Below are positions 15,565 through 25,679 of a stretch of 40,077 nucleotides of DNA, in pieces. Each line of letters begins with the position of its first letter. The first letter of the stretch is position 1. The DNA is from Pseudomonas folii (GTDB lineage: Bacteria; Pseudomonadota; Gammaproteobacteria; Pseudomonadales; Pseudomonadaceae), in assembly GCF_014357575.1 (NCBI RefSeq), contig NZ_JACONW010000045.1:1-40077 (forward strand), written 5' to 3'. Below the pieces are notes generated by a model. The model made no database searches, was not told the origin of the DNA, and saw only the letters and a list, made by a program, of their open reading frames with translations. Both the position numbers and the translations under genes were made by a program.

Positions 15565-16084
15565 ATCGTTCTCATATCAAGCGTTCCGCCATGAGGCTCG
15601 TGGCGAATCCAGGATGTAACGGCTGCTGCGGGTCTTTCTGTAATGCCACAAGGGCATGCACAGCCTGACTTGAGCGCGACTGCTCATCATTATCTGGAAT
15701 GGTAGCTGCCAGCAATCTACCCGTGACCCGCTGTTAACATCAGGCAGCAGAACTCAGGCAGTGACGGCTTTAAGCATGTTGCTGTTCGTAGCAAATCGAA
15801 TGCCGGTTACGGATTCGCTGTGCTCAGCATGTCGAGGGCGACGCTGCCTTGGCTGAACTTCTTGCGAAGATCATCAAGGCATACTCGTCATTCACCTTGA
15901 TGCGTTCGTCATGAATGACGTGATCAACGTGGCCTGAACCTCAGGCGGGACGTGCTTTGAGGAAGTGTCAGGTGCGCATGTGCGACCCGTGTGCTTCTTC
16001 GATGTAGCTTATGCTGTGCCTTAACTGCCGCTAGCCCGGCTTTGGGGCCGGGCATTGCAGAAGCTTGCGACAGACGTCTGTAAA
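15565..16084. other. 520-bp gap between dnaG and rpsU
   Basis: No intact gene is seen. It must contain the dnaG promoter. GCCCGGC (16034-16040) pairs with GCCGGGC (16047-16053) as a stem-loop 30 bp after rpsU, but without a T-run on either strand. CGTCATTC/GAATGACG forms another inverted pair (15886-15920). The minus strand of 15807-16019 has a protein-like but interrupted reading frame, described separately. Confidence 0.6.
15807..16019 (-). pseudogene. possible decayed small gene, unknown product
   Basis: Read on the minus strand from 16019, one frame gives SYIEEAHGSHMRT, stop, HFLKARPA, stop, then GSGHVDHVIHDERIKVNDEYAL. After a one-base shift it gives DDLRKKFSQGSVALDMLSTANP and a stop at 15807. 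The composition looks protein-like, but two stops and a frameshift break it, and no start or ribosome site was found. I do not recognise the family. It may be chance; the evidence is weak. Confidence 0.25.
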
Positions 16085-16300
16085 TTAATACAGACGAACG
16101 GCGCGGCGCTGTTCGCGCTGTACTTTCTTGGCGTGACGCTTAACAGCGGCTGCTGCTTTACGCTTACGCTCAGAAGTAGGCTTCTCGTAAAATTCGCGGC
16201 TACGAACTTCAGCCAGAACACCGGCTTTTTCGCAGGAGCGCTTGAAACGACGCAGAGCTACGTCGAAGGGTTCGTTCTCTTTAACTTTGACGGCTGGCAT
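16085..16300 (-). CDS. rpsU: 30S ribosomal protein bS21
   Basis: The 71-residue basic protein ([27 protein letters not shown]…) is full length and typical of bS21, which helps the 30S subunit bind mRNA near the anti-Shine-Dalgarno region. AAGG lies 8 bases before ATG 16300. The leader upstream contains a small CCTC/GAGG stem-loop. It is transcribed away from tsaD, as in other Pseudomonas. Confidence 0.98.
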
Positions 16301-16498
16301 CCAGAGCTACCTTCATTCATTACCGGGGTCAACGTCTCGTGCAAAGACTGCACATAAGTACGTCGGTTTTTAAGGGTTGCGGATGTTAACCCCTCATTGA
16401 GAGGAATGCAAAGCCTCTGATCGAAAACCGCTGGTCGGAGCATCGGGTGGCGACTATTATGCGCGCCTTCGAATTCAGCCTATACAAGGCGCAAACCC
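16301..16498. promoter_or_regulatory. divergent rpsU/tsaD control region
   Basis: This 198-bp gap must hold promoters for both genes. CTATTATG (16453-16460) offers a -10 match for tsaD, and its complement CATAATAG can serve on the other strand, but neither has a good -35. On the minus strand the rpsU leader carries a small hairpin (CCTC, 5-nt loop, GAGG) around 16397-16410. Confidence 0.35.
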
Positions 16499-17524
16499 AT
16501 GCTAGTACTGGGATTAGAAACCTCTTGCGACGAAACCGGCGTCGCGCTTTACGACAGTGAGCGCGGGCTGCTGGCCGACGCTTTGTTCAGTCAAATCGAC
16601 CTGCATCGCGCTTATGGCGGTGTGGTGCCGGAGCTTGCGTCACGTGATCACGTCAAGCGCATGTTGCCTTTGATTCGTCAGGTCATAGCCGACGCCGGTG
16701 TTGTCACTACCGACATTGATGCCATCGCATACACAGCAGGGCCGGGCCTTGTAGGCGCTTTGCTGGTCGGCGCGTCCTGTGCCCAGGCGCTGGCGTTCGC
16801 CTGGGATATTCCTGCGCTGGGCGTTCACCATATGGAAGGCCACCTGCTGGCCCCGATGCTGGAAGCACAGCCGCCGGAGTTTCCGTTCGTCGCTTTGTTG
16901 GTGTCCGGTGGGCACACGCAACTGGTTCGGGTCGATGGCATTGGCCTGTATGAGTTGTTGGGCGAGACGCTGGATGACGCTGCGGGCGAAGCTTTCGACA
17001 AAACGGCAAAGATGATGGGTCTGCAGTATCCGGGTGGACCTGAAATTGCGGCGCTGGCGACCAAAGGCGTGGCCGGACGTTTTGTCTTTCCGCGTCCAAT
17101 GACCGACCGCCCAGGGCTGGACTTCAGTTTCAGCGGCCTGAAAACCTCCACGCTGACGACCTGGCAGCAATGCCAGAGCACTGGGGACGACAGTGAGCAG
17201 ACTCGTTGCGACATCTCGCTGGCCTTCCAGCAGGCAGTGGTGGAGACTTTGACCATCAAGTGCAAGCGCGCATTGAAGCAGACCGGCATGAAGCGTCTGG
17301 TGATTGCAGGCGGCGTGAGCGCCAACAAGTCCCTGCGGGCGTCGCTGGAGAAAATGCTGGGCGACCTCAAGGGCAATGTTTTCTACGCTCGTCCTGAGTT
17401 CTGTACCGATAACGGCGCGATGATCGCTTTTGCCGGATGTCAGCGTTTGCAGGCCGGTCAGAAAGAAGATTTGAGCATCAGCGTTCAGGCCCGCTGGCCG
17501 ATGGAGCAGTTGCAGGGTTTGTAG
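16499..17524 (+). CDS. tsaD: tRNA N6-threonylcarbamoyladenosine transferase
   Basis: The 341-residue protein is full length. It transfers the threonylcarbamoyl group from TC-AMP to A37 of ANN-reading tRNAs, with TsaB and TsaE. Its metal site HHMEGH (110-115) is intact. The ASKHA ATPase-fold signatures [23 protein letters not shown] and [11 protein letters not shown] are all present. ATG 16499 overlaps an AAACCC region with no strong ribosome site. Its stop lies 31 bp from that of the convergent plsY, with no clear terminator between. Confidence 0.98.
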   Translation: MLVLGLETSCDETGVALYDSERGLLADALFSQIDLHRAYGGVVPELASRDHVKRMLPLIRQVIADAGVVTTDIDAIAYTAGPGLVGALLVGASCAQALAFAWDIPALGVHHMEGHLLAPMLEAQPPEFPFVALLVSGGHTQLVRVDGIGLYELLGETLDDAAGEAFDKTAKMMGLQYPGGPEIAALATKGVAGRFVFPRPMTDRPGLDFSFSGLKTSTLTTWQQCQSTGDDSEQTRCDISLAFQQAVVETLTIKCKRALKQTGMKRLVIAGGVSANKSLRASLEKMLGDLKGNVFYARPEFCTDNGAMIAFAGCQRLQAGQKEDLSISVQARWPMEQLQGL

Positions 17525-17555
17525 GTGCAACTTGAGGCGGATTCATCCAGGTAAT

Positions 17556-18125
17556 TCAAAAATGCCGTTCGCGCCCGGCAAACAGGTCGCGTAGATTGCC
17601 CCGGTGACGCCAGACAATCAGCAATGTGAGCAAGGTCATCGGCAGCAGCGCCCTGGGTTCTTGCCACGCCAGCAATGGCAGGGTCAGCGGCGTGGCGATC
17701 AGCGCCGCGATCGAGCTGGTGCGGGTCAGATAGAACACCAGCGCCCATGCACAAATTGCCAGGATGGCGGCGGGCGGATAAAGCCCCAGCAACACACCGG
17801 CAGCAGTGGCGACGCCTTTGCCGCCACGGAAGCGAAAGTAAAGCGGGAACAGATGACCCAGCACCGCGCAGAGCCCAATCCAGGCCTGCGCTCTGGGACC
17901 CATCCCGGCCATATTGGCGATCAGTACAGGCATCAAGCCTTTGCACAAGTCGCCGAGCAGGGTCAGGATCGCGAGTTTTTTGCCGGCAAGACGCAACATA
18001 TTGGTCGCGCCCGCATTGCCAGAACCGCTGGCGCGCGGGTCCGGGCTGCCAGTGAGGCGGCTCAGAAGGATGGCGAAGGACAGTGAGCCAAGCAGGTAGG
18101 CGAAGATCGCCAGTAACCAAAACAT
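17556..18125 (-). CDS. plsY: acyl-phosphate:glycerol-3-phosphate acyltransferase
   Basis: A 189-residue inner-membrane protein with about five hydrophobic segments. It holds the three conserved loops of Pls[18 protein letters not shown] (phosphate-binding, residues about 26-42), [18 protein letters not shown], and a C-terminal [13 protein letters not shown]. It makes lysophosphatidic acid from acyl phosphate made by PlsX. The last loop and strand arrangement match family length, so it should be active. It is divergent from folB with a 74-bp gap. Confidence 0.96.
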   Translation of the reverse strand: MFWLLAIFAYLLGSLSFAILLSRLTGSPDPRASGSGNAGATNMLRLAGKKLAILTLLGDLCKGLMPVLIANMAGMGPRAQAWIGLCAVLGHLFPLYFRFRGGKGVATAAGVLLGLYPPAAILAICAWALVFYLTRTSSIAALIATPLTLPLLAWQEPRALLPMTLLTLLIVWRHRGNLRDLFAGRERHF

Positions 18126-18199
18126 GCTAACTATTCCGGGCTGGGAAGCCCTGATTCTAACGGCGCATCGCGCCCTTGTCGTGCAGTGGAGAGTGGTGT

Positions 18200-18553
18200 T
18201 TGGACAGAGTTTTCATTGAGGGTCTGGAAGTCGATACCGTGATCGGTGCTTACGACTGGGAGCGGGGCATTCGCCAGTGCCTGCGTCTGGACCTGAGTTT
18301 TGCCTGGGATAATCGACCAGCCGCTGCTGGTGATGACCTGAGCAAGGCACTCGACTACGCCAGCGTCTCCACACGCATCCTGGATTTTGCCGATAAGGCG
18401 CAGTTTCAGCTGGTGGAGACCTTTGCCGAACGACTGGCAGAGGTGCTCATGAGTGAATTCCAGATTCCGTGGCTGCACCTGAAACTGACCAAGCCTGGCG
18501 CTGTTGCAGCTGCAGCCGGTGTGGGCGTGGAGATCGAGCGCGGATGTCGCTGA
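18200..18553 (+). CDS. folB: dihydroneopterin aldolase
   Basis: The start is taken as TTG 18200 because GGAG sits 8 bases before it and the resulting [21 protein letters not shown] is the normal family start; a longer in-frame opening at 18176 lacks support. The product has 117 residues, with the active-site regions [20 protein letters not shown] and [11 protein letters not shown], and the late Lys in LKLTKPGAV. It cleaves dihydroneopterin to 6-hydroxymethyl-dihydropterin in folate synthesis. The last 10 bases overlap folK, so the two steps are translationally coupled. Confidence 0.93.
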   Translation: MDRVFIEGLEVDTVIGAYDWERGIRQCLRLDLSFAWDNRPAAAGDDLSKALDYASVSTRILDFADKAQFQLVETFAERLAEVLMSEFQIPWLHLKLTKPGAVAAAAGVGVEIERGCR

Positions 18554-19068
18554 CACGGGTTTATCTTGGTTTGGGCAGTAATATCGATCGCGAGAAGCAC
18601 CTGATCGCGGGGCTGGAAGCGCTGGATGGCTTCGTCAGCGAAATCGTTTGCTCGCCGGTATTTGAAAGTCAGCCAGTCGGGATCAAGAGCGGTCTGTTTT
18701 ACAACCTGGTGGCGACGGGTTTGACCGCGCTGCCGTTGATGGAGCTGGACCGCCGTCTGAAGTTTATCGAGGCTGATAACGGCCGTTATGCCCCTGACCG
18801 CAAGGGACTGCCGCTGGATATCGATGTGCTGCTGTATGGCGATCAGGTGGGGGACTTCGACGGTTTGATCCTGCCTCGTGCCGAGATTCTCAAGAACGCT
18901 TTCGTGCTGTGGCCGTTGTCGCTGATTGCACCGGATCGTCTGCATCCTGAGGCAGGCGTTTCTTTCGAGCAGCTTTGGGCTGATGCGCAGATCGAGCAGC
19001 AATTGTGGCCGGTGGCGTTTGAGTGGCGCGAAACACAGCTGACGCCGCGGAGTTTGCTGGATAGCTGA
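18544..19068 (+). CDS. folK: 2-amino-4-hydroxy-6-hydroxymethyldihydropteridine pyrophosphokinase
   Basis: ATG 18544 lies inside the end of folB and gives 174 residues ([20 protein letters not shown]). The signature RYAPDRKGLPLDIDVLLYGD includes the two Asp residues that bind magnesium. The enzyme adds pyrophosphate from ATP to the product of FolB. The C-terminus is a little longer than in E. coli FolK. A REP pair follows 4 bp after the stop and separates it from the convergent cca. Confidence 0.95.
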   Translation: MSLTRVYLGLGSNIDREKHLIAGLEALDGFVSEIVCSPVFESQPVGIKSGLFYNLVATGLTALPLMELDRRLKFIEADNGRYAPDRKGLPLDIDVLLYGDQVGDFDGLILPRAEILKNAFVLWPLSLIAPDRLHPEAGVSFEQLWADAQIEQQLWPVAFEWRETQLTPRSLLDS

Positions 19069-19072
19069 ATGT

Positions 19073-19146
19073 TGTAGGAGCTGCCGAAGGCTGCGAACGC
19101 GATCGATCAGGTATATCGTTTTCGCAGCCTTCGGCAGCTCCTACAG
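19073..19146. repeat. REP pair (REPIN), GTAGGAGCTGCCG type
   Basis: TGTAGGAGCTGCCGAAGGCT (19073 on) faces its near-perfect complement ending in GGCAGCTCCTACAG at 19146, with about 27 bases between the arms. It lies between the convergent folK and cca genes. Confidence 0.92.
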
Positions 19147-19161
19147 AAGATCGTATCAATC

Positions 19162-20391
19162 TCAGCTGTTGTACTGCGCCTTGTAAACCTTCAACGCATC
19201 CAGTCGTTCGGCCTTGAGCGCTTCGCCCAGCTCCTGCCCCTTGAAACCCTTCTCGATCAGCGGCTGTACCGAGACCGCGCGTGCCGCTTCAGCTGCGCCG
19301 CGCAGGTACTCGGCTTGCGGGTAGTCGCGTTGTTCGAAGCCGTGTCGGCCTCGGGCGTCCATTTCGCAGGCGATGATGAAGTCTTCGAAGCGCTGAGGCC
19401 GACGATAGACGTCAAAACTGTGCAGCAAATCGAGCACTGTCGAAGGCTTCAGTTCCAATGCCCGGTGGCCATGGGTGTGATATTCCCCCACAAGCAACGC
19501 CAACTCCTGACAGTCGCGTGGCGCCTTGAAGCGAGTATTCACTCCCTTGATCAGCCGTAATCCAGTGTGTTCGTGGGCAATATGCCTCGGCCACTCGTCT
19601 TCAGGCGTCAGGCCTTTCCCCAAGTCATGCAGCAAACAGGCCCAGCGCACGTTCAGCGGTTGCTGATGGATGGCTGCCTGTTGCAGAACGCTCAGCACAT
19701 GCTCGCCGGTGTCTATTTCCGGATGATGGGCGGGTGGCTGGGGGACGCCGAACAGTGCGTCCACTTCCGGCAAAAGCTCCTTCAGAGCGCCGCAGTCACG
19801 CAACACGCGAATAAATACTTGTGGCTGTTTTTCCATGAGCGCACGGGAAATTTCCTTCCAGCTGCGTTCCGGCGTCAGCGCATCAAGTTCGCCTGATTCG
19901 CTTAGCTGACGCATCAGCTCAAGTGTTTCAGGAGCGATGCTGAAACCTTCCGGCGCGTACCGTGCGGCAAAGCGCGCCACGCGTAGAACTCGCAGGGGAT
20001 CTTCGGCGAACGCGGGGGAAACGTGGCGCAAAACTCGCGCCTCAAGGTCACGCTGGCCGCCGTAAGGGTCGGTCAGGTTGCCCTCTTTATCTTCGGCGAT
20101 GGCGTTGATGGTCAGGTCGCGACGGATCAAGTCATCTTCGAGGGTGACGTCGGGGCTGGCATGGAACACAAAGCCGCCATAACCGCGCCCGCTTTTACGT
20201 TCGGTGCGGGCCAGGGCGTATTCTTCGCCCGTCAGTGGATGGAGAAAAACCGGGAAGTCTGTACCCACCGGGCGATAGCCCTTGATCAGCATTTCGTCGG
20301 TAGTTGCGCCCACAACTACCCAATCGACATCGGTTACCGGTTTGCCCAGCAGGCGGTCGCGCACTGCGCCACCGACTTTATAGATCTGCAT
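19162..20391 (-). CDS. cca: multifunctional CCA-adding tRNA nucleotidyltransferase with HD domain
   Basis: ATG 20391 behind ACGGAGG gives 409 residues; longer in-frame starts upstream lack a ribosome site. The nucleotidyltransferase head has GGAVRD (7-12) and the metal-binding DVD (21-23). The [12 protein letters not shown] motif and [11 protein letters not shown] region follow. A C-terminal HD domain (CLLHDLGKG, around 230) gives the phosphatase and 2',3'-cyclic phosphodiesterase activities known for the gammaproteobacterial enzyme. It adds or repairs the 3' CCA of tRNAs. The gene stands alone, with the spoVR operon ending 121 bp upstream. Confidence 0.96.
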   Translation of the reverse strand: MQIYKVGGAVRDRLLGKPVTDVDWVVVGATTDEMLIKGYRPVGTDFPVFLHPLTGEEYALARTERKSGRGYGGFVFHASPDVTLEDDLIRRDLTINAIAEDKEGNLTDPYGGQRDLEARVLRHVSPAFAEDPLRVLRVARFAARYAPEGFSIAPETLELMRQLSESGELDALTPERSWKEISRALMEKQPQVFIRVLRDCGALKELLPEVDALFGVPQPPAHHPEIDTGEHVLSVLQQAAIHQQPLNVRWACLLHDLGKGLTPEDEWPRHIAHEHTGLRLIKGVNTRFKAPRDCQELALLVGEYHTHGHRALELKPSTVLDLLHSFDVYRRPQRFEDFIIACEMDARGRHGFEQRDYPQAEYLRGAAEAARAVSVQPLIEKGFKGQELGEALKAERLDALKVYKAQYNS

Positions 20392-20512
20392 AAAAAACCT
20401 CCGTAAGCGCGACAGGATAAACCTTGTGTCGCTCTTGCGGAGGTAAAACCGAATCAATAGTCATGGGGTGCCAAACAAATACCTCACTAAATGACTCCTC
20501 CAATGCAAGTAT

Positions 20513-22075
20513 CTAGAGGTGCACTACCGCCATATCAAGCCGGGGATATTCACTGTCGGCATGCTCGCTCCTGGGGGGAACGTGATGGGTTTTCATGATC
20601 TGGTCGCCTTGCAGCGTCTCCAGATGGATATCAAACCCCCAAAGCCGGTGCAGATGCTTCAGCACCTCGTCAGTGGACTCAGACAGCGGTTTACGGTCGT
20701 GCTGTTGATGGCGAAGAGTCAGTGAGCGGTCGCCGCGGCGATCAATGCTGTAGATCTGTACGTTGGGTTCACGGTTGCCCAGGTTGTACTGCGCCGCCAG
20801 GGTTTCGCGAATGATCCGGTAACCGGGTTCGTCGTGAATGGCTGGCACCAGCAGGTCGTCTTTCTGATCGTCGTCCATGATGCTGAATAGCTTCAGATCG
20901 CGGATCACCTTGGGTGACAGGTACTGGAGGATGAAGCTTTCGTCCTTGAAGCTGCTCATGGCGAACTTCACCGCAGTCAGCCAGTCCGTGCCGGCAAGTT
21001 CGGGGAACCAGCGGTAATCTTCCTCGGTAGGCTCTTCACACATGCGGCGTATATCACGATACATGGCGAAACCCAGCGTGTAGGGGTTGATGCCGCTGTA
21101 ATAGGGACTGTCGAAACCAGGTTGATAGATGACGCTGGTGTGTGAGGTCAGAAACTCCATCATGAAGCCGTCGGTGACCAGGCCCTCGTCATACAGGTCG
21201 TTCATGAGCGTGTAGTGCCAGAACGTTGCCCAGCCTTCGTTCATCACCTGAGTCTGGCGCTGCGGGTAGAAGTACTGCGCAATCTTGCGCACGATACGTA
21301 CGATTTCACGCTGCCATGGCTCCAGCAGCGGTGCGTGTTTTTCGATGAAGTAGAGGATGTTTTCCTGCGGTTCAGCGGGGAAGCGAGCGTTGTCCTCTTT
21401 GCTGTTCTTGTCGGCATTTTTGGGGATGGTTCGCCACAGATCATTGATCTGTTTCTGCAGATGTTCTTCCCGGTCTTTCTGCCGACGACGTTCTTCTTCG
21501 GCGGAGATCGGGTAGGGTCGTTTGTACCGGTCCACCCCATAGTTCATCAGTGCATGGCAGGAGTCGAGCAGGTCTTCGACCGCGTCGATGCCGTGGCGCT
21601 CTTCGCATTGCATGATGTATTGCTTGGCAAACACCAGGTAATCGATGATCGAGCTGGCGTCGGTCCAGGTCCTGAACAGGTAGTTACCCTTGAAGAAGCT
21701 GTTGTGCCCATAACAAGCGTGGGCCACTACCAGTGCCTGCATGCAGATGGTGTTCTCTTCCATCAGGTAAGCGATGCAGGGGTCAGAGTTGATGACGATT
21801 TCATAGGCCAGACCCATCTGGCCACGAGTGTAGGATTTCTCCGTGCTGAGGAAGTGTTTGCCGTAGGACCAGTGGTGATAGCCCAAGGGCATACCCACTG
21901 AGGCATAGGCATCCATCATCTGCTCGGCCGTGATGACTTCAATCTGATTGGGGTAGGTATCCAGCGCATAGCGTTCCGCGATACGGCTGATTTCACGGTC
22001 GTAGGCCTGGATGAGTTCAAACGTCCACTCGGAACCCGTGGACAAGGGTTGGCGCTTCTGCTCTCTAGCGGTCAT
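20513..22075 (-). CDS. SpoVR family protein (YcgB)
   Basis: The 520-residue protein matches SpoVR/YcgB in length and in conserved blocks such as [62 protein letters not shown] and [13 protein letters not shown]. These are His/Glu-rich and hint at a metal site, but no reaction is established. In Bacillus, SpoVR affects spore cortex; in Pseudomonas it belongs with PrkA and YeaH to a starvation/stress operon. ATG 22075 overlaps the yeaH stop as ATGA, so translation is coupled. Confidence 0.93.
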   Translation of the reverse strand: MTAREQKRQPLSTGSEWTFELIQAYDREISRIAERYALDTYPNQIEVITAEQMMDAYASVGMPLGYHHWSYGKHFLSTEKSYTRGQMGLAYEIVINSDPCIAYLMEENTICMQALVVAHACYGHNSFFKGNYLFRTWTDASSIIDYLVFAKQYIMQCEERHGIDAVEDLLDSCHALMNYGVDRYKRPYPISAEEERRRQKDREEHLQKQINDLWRTIPKNADKNSKEDNARFPAEPQENILYFIEKHAPLLEPWQREIVRIVRKIAQYFYPQRQTQVMNEGWATFWHYTLMNDLYDEGLVTDGFMMEFLTSHTSVIYQPGFDSPYYSGINPYTLGFAMYRDIRRMCEEPTEEDYRWFPELAGTDWLTAVKFAMSSFKDESFILQYLSPKVIRDLKLFSIMDDDQKDDLLVPAIHDEPGYRIIRETLAAQYNLGNREPNVQIYSIDRRGDRSLTLRHQQHDRKPLSESTDEVLKHLHRLWGFDIHLETLQGDQIMKTHHVPPRSEHADSEYPRLDMAVVHL

Positions 22076-23343
22076 GTCACTAACCTGCGCTGGAAGAGTT
22101 CACGGAATACCGGATAGATATCACCGGCAGAGACCAGCTGCTGCTGGGCAAACGTGTCGGAGAATGCTTCCCCGATGCGTTCGTATTCGAACCACAAGGC
22201 CTGATGTTCACGTGGGGTAATTTCCACGTACGTGTAGTACTGCACAAACGGCATGATCTGCTTGATCAGGATGTCGCGACAGATAGGCGAGTCATCATTC
22301 CAGTTGTCGCCGTCCGAGGCTTGAGCTGCGTAGATATTCCATTCGTTGGTGGGGTAGCGCTCAGCCATGATTTCCTGCATCAGCTTGAGTGCGCTGGAAA
22401 CGATGGTGCCGCCTGTTTCCCGCGAATAGAAGAATTCTTCCTCGTCGACTTCCCGGGCGCTGGTGTGATGGCGGATGAATACAACTTCAATCTTGTCGTA
22501 GTTACGTTTGAGGAATAGGTACAACAGGATGAAGAACCGTTTGGCGATGTCTTTGGTGGCCTGAGTCATGGAACCAGAAACGTCCATCAGGCAGAACATC
22601 ACCGCTTTGGAGCTTGGGTTGGGCTGTTTGACCAACAGGTTGTATTTGAGATCGAAGGTGTCGAGATACGGTACACGTCGAATGCGGGCTTTAAGGCGAT
22701 CAACTTCAGCTTCCAGCTCCTGAATGTCCCCGAAGTTGTCCGGTTCTTCACGCTTTAAACGATCCAGTTCAGTAATCGTTTCTCTGAGTTTGGCGCGGCT
22801 GCTGCCGGACAGGGCAATGCGACGCGCGTGAGCGGAACGCAGGGTGCGGATGATGTTGATGCGCGAGGGGTTGCCCTCGTTGCTGATACCAGCTCGTACG
22901 GTTTTGAAGGTGTCGGTGCCGGTCAGATTGCGTTTGACCAGATTGGGCAGTTCGAGGTCTTCGAACATGAACTCCAGAAACTCCTCCTGAGTGATCTGGA
23001 AGACAAACTCATCCATGCCCTCGCCGGAATTACTGGCTTTGCCGGGCCCTTTGCCTCCGCCACCCCCTTGTGGGCGGGCAATGTGCTCACCCGTGGTGAA
23101 TTCCTTGTTGCCAGGATGAACCACGGTCTGTTTACCGCCACGACCGTGATGGAGCACCGGTTCGTCGATGTCGCGACCGGGAATGCTGATTTGCTCGCCA
23201 TGTTCCATATCAGTGATGGAACGGCGACTTACGGCTTCTTCGACTGCTTTCTTGATGTGATCACGGTAACGCCGCAAAAACCGCTGGCGGTTTACCGTGC
23301 TCTTGTTCTTGCCATTGAGACGTCGGTCGATCACATAGCTCAT
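22072..23343 (-). CDS. yeaH: YeaH/YhbH family protein (DUF444, VWA-like)
   Basis: The 423-residue protein has a basic N-terminus, a Gly-rich stretch (93-100) and a C-terminal von Willebrand A-like domain with the metal-site motif DVSGSM (254-259) and Thr in [11 protein letters not shown] (309-319). The family is always next to prkA and spoVR; in E. coli yeaGH is induced in nitrogen starvation and stationary phase. It may be a scaffold or substrate partner of the PrkA kinase. The gap to prkA (127 bp) holds an inverted repeat. Confidence 0.93.
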   Translation of the reverse strand: MSYVIDRRLNGKNKSTVNRQRFLRRYRDHIKKAVEEAVSRRSITDMEHGEQISIPGRDIDEPVLHHGRGGKQTVVHPGNKEFTTGEHIARPQGGGGGKGPGKASNSGEGMDEFVFQITQEEFLEFMFEDLELPNLVKRNLTGTDTFKTVRAGISNEGNPSRINIIRTLRSAHARRIALSGSSRAKLRETITELDRLKREEPDNFGDIQELEAEVDRLKARIRRVPYLDTFDLKYNLLVKQPNPSSKAVMFCLMDVSGSMTQATKDIAKRFFILLYLFLKRNYDKIEVVFIRHHTSAREVDEEEFFYSRETGGTIVSSALKLMQEIMAERYPTNEWNIYAAQASDGDNWNDDSPICRDILIKQIMPFVQYYTYVEITPREHQALWFEYERIGEAFSDTFAQQQLVSAGDIYPVFRELFQRRLVT

Positions 23344-23357
23344 AGGCCCCTCCGGGG

Positions 23358-23462
23358 AGCTTCAAGTCGTAAGCTTCAAGCTGCAAGAGAGCGCGCCATC
23401 AACCCCGAGCCCGGGACTCGACCGCTTTTCTCTTGCAGCTTGTCGCTAGAAGCTTGCAGCTG
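23358..23462. repeat. long inverted repeat (AGCTTCAAGCTGCAAG type) between prkA and yeaH
   Basis: The left arm, 23358-23390, and right arm, 23429-23462, share the perfect 14-bp segment CAAGCTGCAAGAGA and pair partly beyond it. The loop of about 38 bases is G+C-rich. Repeats of this kind (AGCTTGCAGCTTG) are common between Pseudomonas genes and differ from the GTAGGAG REP family. In the operon it could attenuate or stabilise the prkA transcript. Confidence 0.75.
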
Positions 23463-23470
23463 CTTCTCTA

Positions 23471-25393
23471 CTACTGCGACTTCCGGACCCGTAGGTACCA
23501 TTCGGAAAGAAGCCGTACCTGTTTGTCGGTGTAGCCCCGCTCGACCATTCTGGTAACGAAGTCGTTGTGCTTCTGTTGATCCTCTTTGCTGGCTTTTGCG
23601 TTGAAACTGATGACGGGAAGGAGGTCCTCGGTGTTGGAGAACATTTTCTTCTCGATCACCACGCGCAGTTTCTCGTAGCTGAGCCAGGTCGGGTTTTTGC
23701 CATTGTTGTTAGCACGGGCGCGCAATACGAAGTTGACGATCTCGTTACGGAAATCCTTCGGATTACTGATGCCGGCCGGTTTCTCGATTTTTTCCAGTTC
23801 TTCGTTCAGGGCCACGCGGTTGAGGATTTCTCCGGTTTCCGGGTCGCGGTATTCCTGATCCTGAATCCAGAAGTCTGCGTACAGCACATAGCGGTCAAAG
23901 ATGTTTTGCCCGTATTCGCTGTAGGACTCCAGATACGCGGTCTGGATTTCCTTGCCGATGAACTCGATGTAGCGCGGCGCCAGGTATTCCTTGATGAAGC
24001 GCAGGTACCGCTCGCGGGTTTCAGCCTGGAATTGCTCCTGCTCGATCTGCTGCTCAAGCACATACAGCAGATGCACCGGGTTGGCGGCGATTTCGTGTGG
24101 ATCGAAGTTGAATACCTTGGACAGGATCTTGAACGCAAAACGTGTAGAGAGCCCGTTCATGCCTTCGTCGACGCCTGCGCCGTCGCGGTACTCCTGAATC
24201 GACTTGGCCTTTGGATCGGTATCCTTGAGGTTTTCGCCGTCGTACACGCGCATCTTGGAGTAGATGTTGGAGTTATCCGGCTCTTTCAGGCGCGACAGGG
24301 TGGTGAACTGCGCGAGCATTTTCAGGGTGTCTGGCGCGCAATGGGCCTTGGACAGCGAACTGTTGAACAGAAGCTTGTCGTAAATCTTTATCTCATCGCT
24401 CACGCGCAGGCAGTACGGCACCTTGACGATGTAGATCCGGTCGATGAACGCTTCGTTGTTCTTGTTGTTGCGGAAGCTGTGCCATTCCGATTCGTTGGAG
24501 TGGGCCAGCAGAATACCGGTGAACGGAATCGCGCCCAGGCCTTCGGTACTGTTGTAGTTACCTTCCTGGGTAGCGGTGAGCAGTGGGTGCAGCACCTTGA
24601 TCGGCGCTTTGAACATTTCGACGAATTCCATCAGGCCCTGGTTGGCCCGGCACAGCGCGCCAGAATAGCTGTAAGCGTCGGCGTCGTTCTGTGGGTATTC
24701 CTCGAGTTTGCGGATATCGACCTTACCCACCAGTGCAGAAATGTCCTGGTTGTTCTCGTCGCCCGGCTCGGTTTTGGCTACCGCGATCTGGTTAAGAATC
24801 GATGGATAGAGTTTGACCACTTTGAACTGGCTGATGTCGCCCCCGAACTCAGCCAGACGTTTGGTCGCCCAGGGCGACATGATGGTGCTCAGATAGCGAC
24901 GCGGGATGCCGAAGTCTTCTTCGAGAATCGCACCGTCTTCGGTTGCGTTGAACAAACCGAGCGGAGATTCGAAGACCGGCGAGCCCTTGATCGCGTAGAA
25001 CGGGACTTTTTCGATCAGTTGTTTGAGTTTTTCAGCCAGCGATGACTTACCGCCACCGACCGGGCCGAGCAGGTAAAGGATCTGTTTCTTCTCTTCCAGG
25101 CCCTGAGCGGCATGGCGGAAGTACGAGACGATCTGGTCGATGCATTCTTCCATCCCATGGAAGTCAGCGAAGGCCGGGTAGCGGCGGATGACCTTATTGG
25201 AAAAGATCCTCGAAAGCCGGGAGTTGGTCGAGGTATCAACCAGCTCTGGCTCGCCGATAGCAAGCAACAGTCTTTCTGCCGCAGACGCATAGGCGCTGCG
25301 ATCCTGCTTACAGAGCTCTAGATACTCCTGTAAGGAGAGCTCCTCCTGCCGTGTCGATTCAAAGCGTTGTTGGAAGTGGCTAAAAATACTCAT
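23471..25393 (-). CDS. prkA: PrkA AAA+ serine protein kinase (YeaG)
   Basis: ATG 25393 with GAGGTGA upstream gives 640 residues (MSIFSHFQQRFESTRQEELSL…). The AAA-like N-terminal part has a Walker A motif, LLGPVGGGKSS (about 108-118), and the conserved FADFHGMEE entry. The C-terminal PrkA domain, distantly like cAMP-dependent kinases, follows from about 400. E. coli YeaG is a stress-response kinase acting with YeaH. It heads the prkA–yeaH–spoVR operon. Confidence 0.95.
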   Translation of the reverse strand: MSIFSHFQQRFESTRQEELSLQEYLELCKQDRSAYASAAERLLLAIGEPELVDTSTNSRLSRIFSNKVIRRYPAFADFHGMEECIDQIVSYFRHAAQGLEEKKQILYLLGPVGGGKSSLAEKLKQLIEKVPFYAIKGSPVFESPLGLFNATEDGAILEEDFGIPRRYLSTIMSPWATKRLAEFGGDISQFKVVKLYPSILNQIAVAKTEPGDENNQDISALVGKVDIRKLEEYPQNDADAYSYSGALCRANQGLMEFVEMFKAPIKVLHPLLTATQEGNYNSTEGLGAIPFTGILLAHSNESEWHSFRNNKNNEAFIDRIYIVKVPYCLRVSDEIKIYDKLLFNSSLSKAHCAPDTLKMLAQFTTLSRLKEPDNSNIYSKMRVYDGENLKDTDPKAKSIQEYRDGAGVDEGMNGLSTRFAFKILSKVFNFDPHEIAANPVHLLYVLEQQIEQEQFQAETRERYLRFIKEYLAPRYIEFIGKEIQTAYLESYSEYGQNIFDRYVLYADFWIQDQEYRDPETGEILNRVALNEELEKIEKPAGISNPKDFRNEIVNFVLRARANNNGKNPTWLSYEKLRVVIEKKMFSNTEDLLPVISFNAKASKEDQQKHNDFVTRMVERGYTDKQVRLLSEWYLRVRKSQ

Positions 25394-25679
25394 GACGTCA
25401 CCTCGCTCGATACGTAGAGCCGGCGGCGGATCGTCAGTCGATGTTGGCAGCAGCCGAGAATCCAGCTGCCGTTTACCCCCCAAACACCATAAAAGTAGCT
25501 ACCGATGACCCACGCGCCGGTGTACCGGCTCTCCCCTGATTACGGATGGCCTGAGGCTAAGGATAGTTCGGAATCGGAAAGATAAAGAAGGGATGAGCAG
25601 AAAGACTGGCTGACCGTCCGTCAGTTAGGTCGCGAGCCCGCGCAGGACGCGGGATCAACTGCAATAAAAATATTTTCTG
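25394..25679 (-). promoter_or_regulatory. prkA: 286-bp prkA leader with RpoS-like -10 match
   Basis: On the minus strand CTATCCTTAG (25566-25557) resembles the extended -10 of RpoS promoters (CTATACTTAA). No -24/-12 site for RpoN was found. The leader contains short G+C-rich hairpins, including CCCGCG/CGCGGG (25637-25653), which is near the 3' end of glpE but has no T-run. RpoS control would agree with E. coli yeaGH; here it is inference. Confidence 0.35.

Noticed and set aside
16034..16053. GCCCGGC/GCCGGGC stem-loop after rpsU as an intrinsic terminator
   Set aside because: The stem is good but no T-run follows on the minus strand; at most it may slow polymerase or protect the 3' end.
23567..25045. 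A 492-codon plus-strand open frame opposite prkA
   Set aside because: Antisense shadow of a conserved gene; low-quality composition rich in Val, Phe and Arg and no start signal.
25637..25653. Hairpin after glpE as an intrinsic terminator
   Set aside because: The CCCGCG/CGCGGG stem has no T-run on either strand, so I did not call it a terminator.
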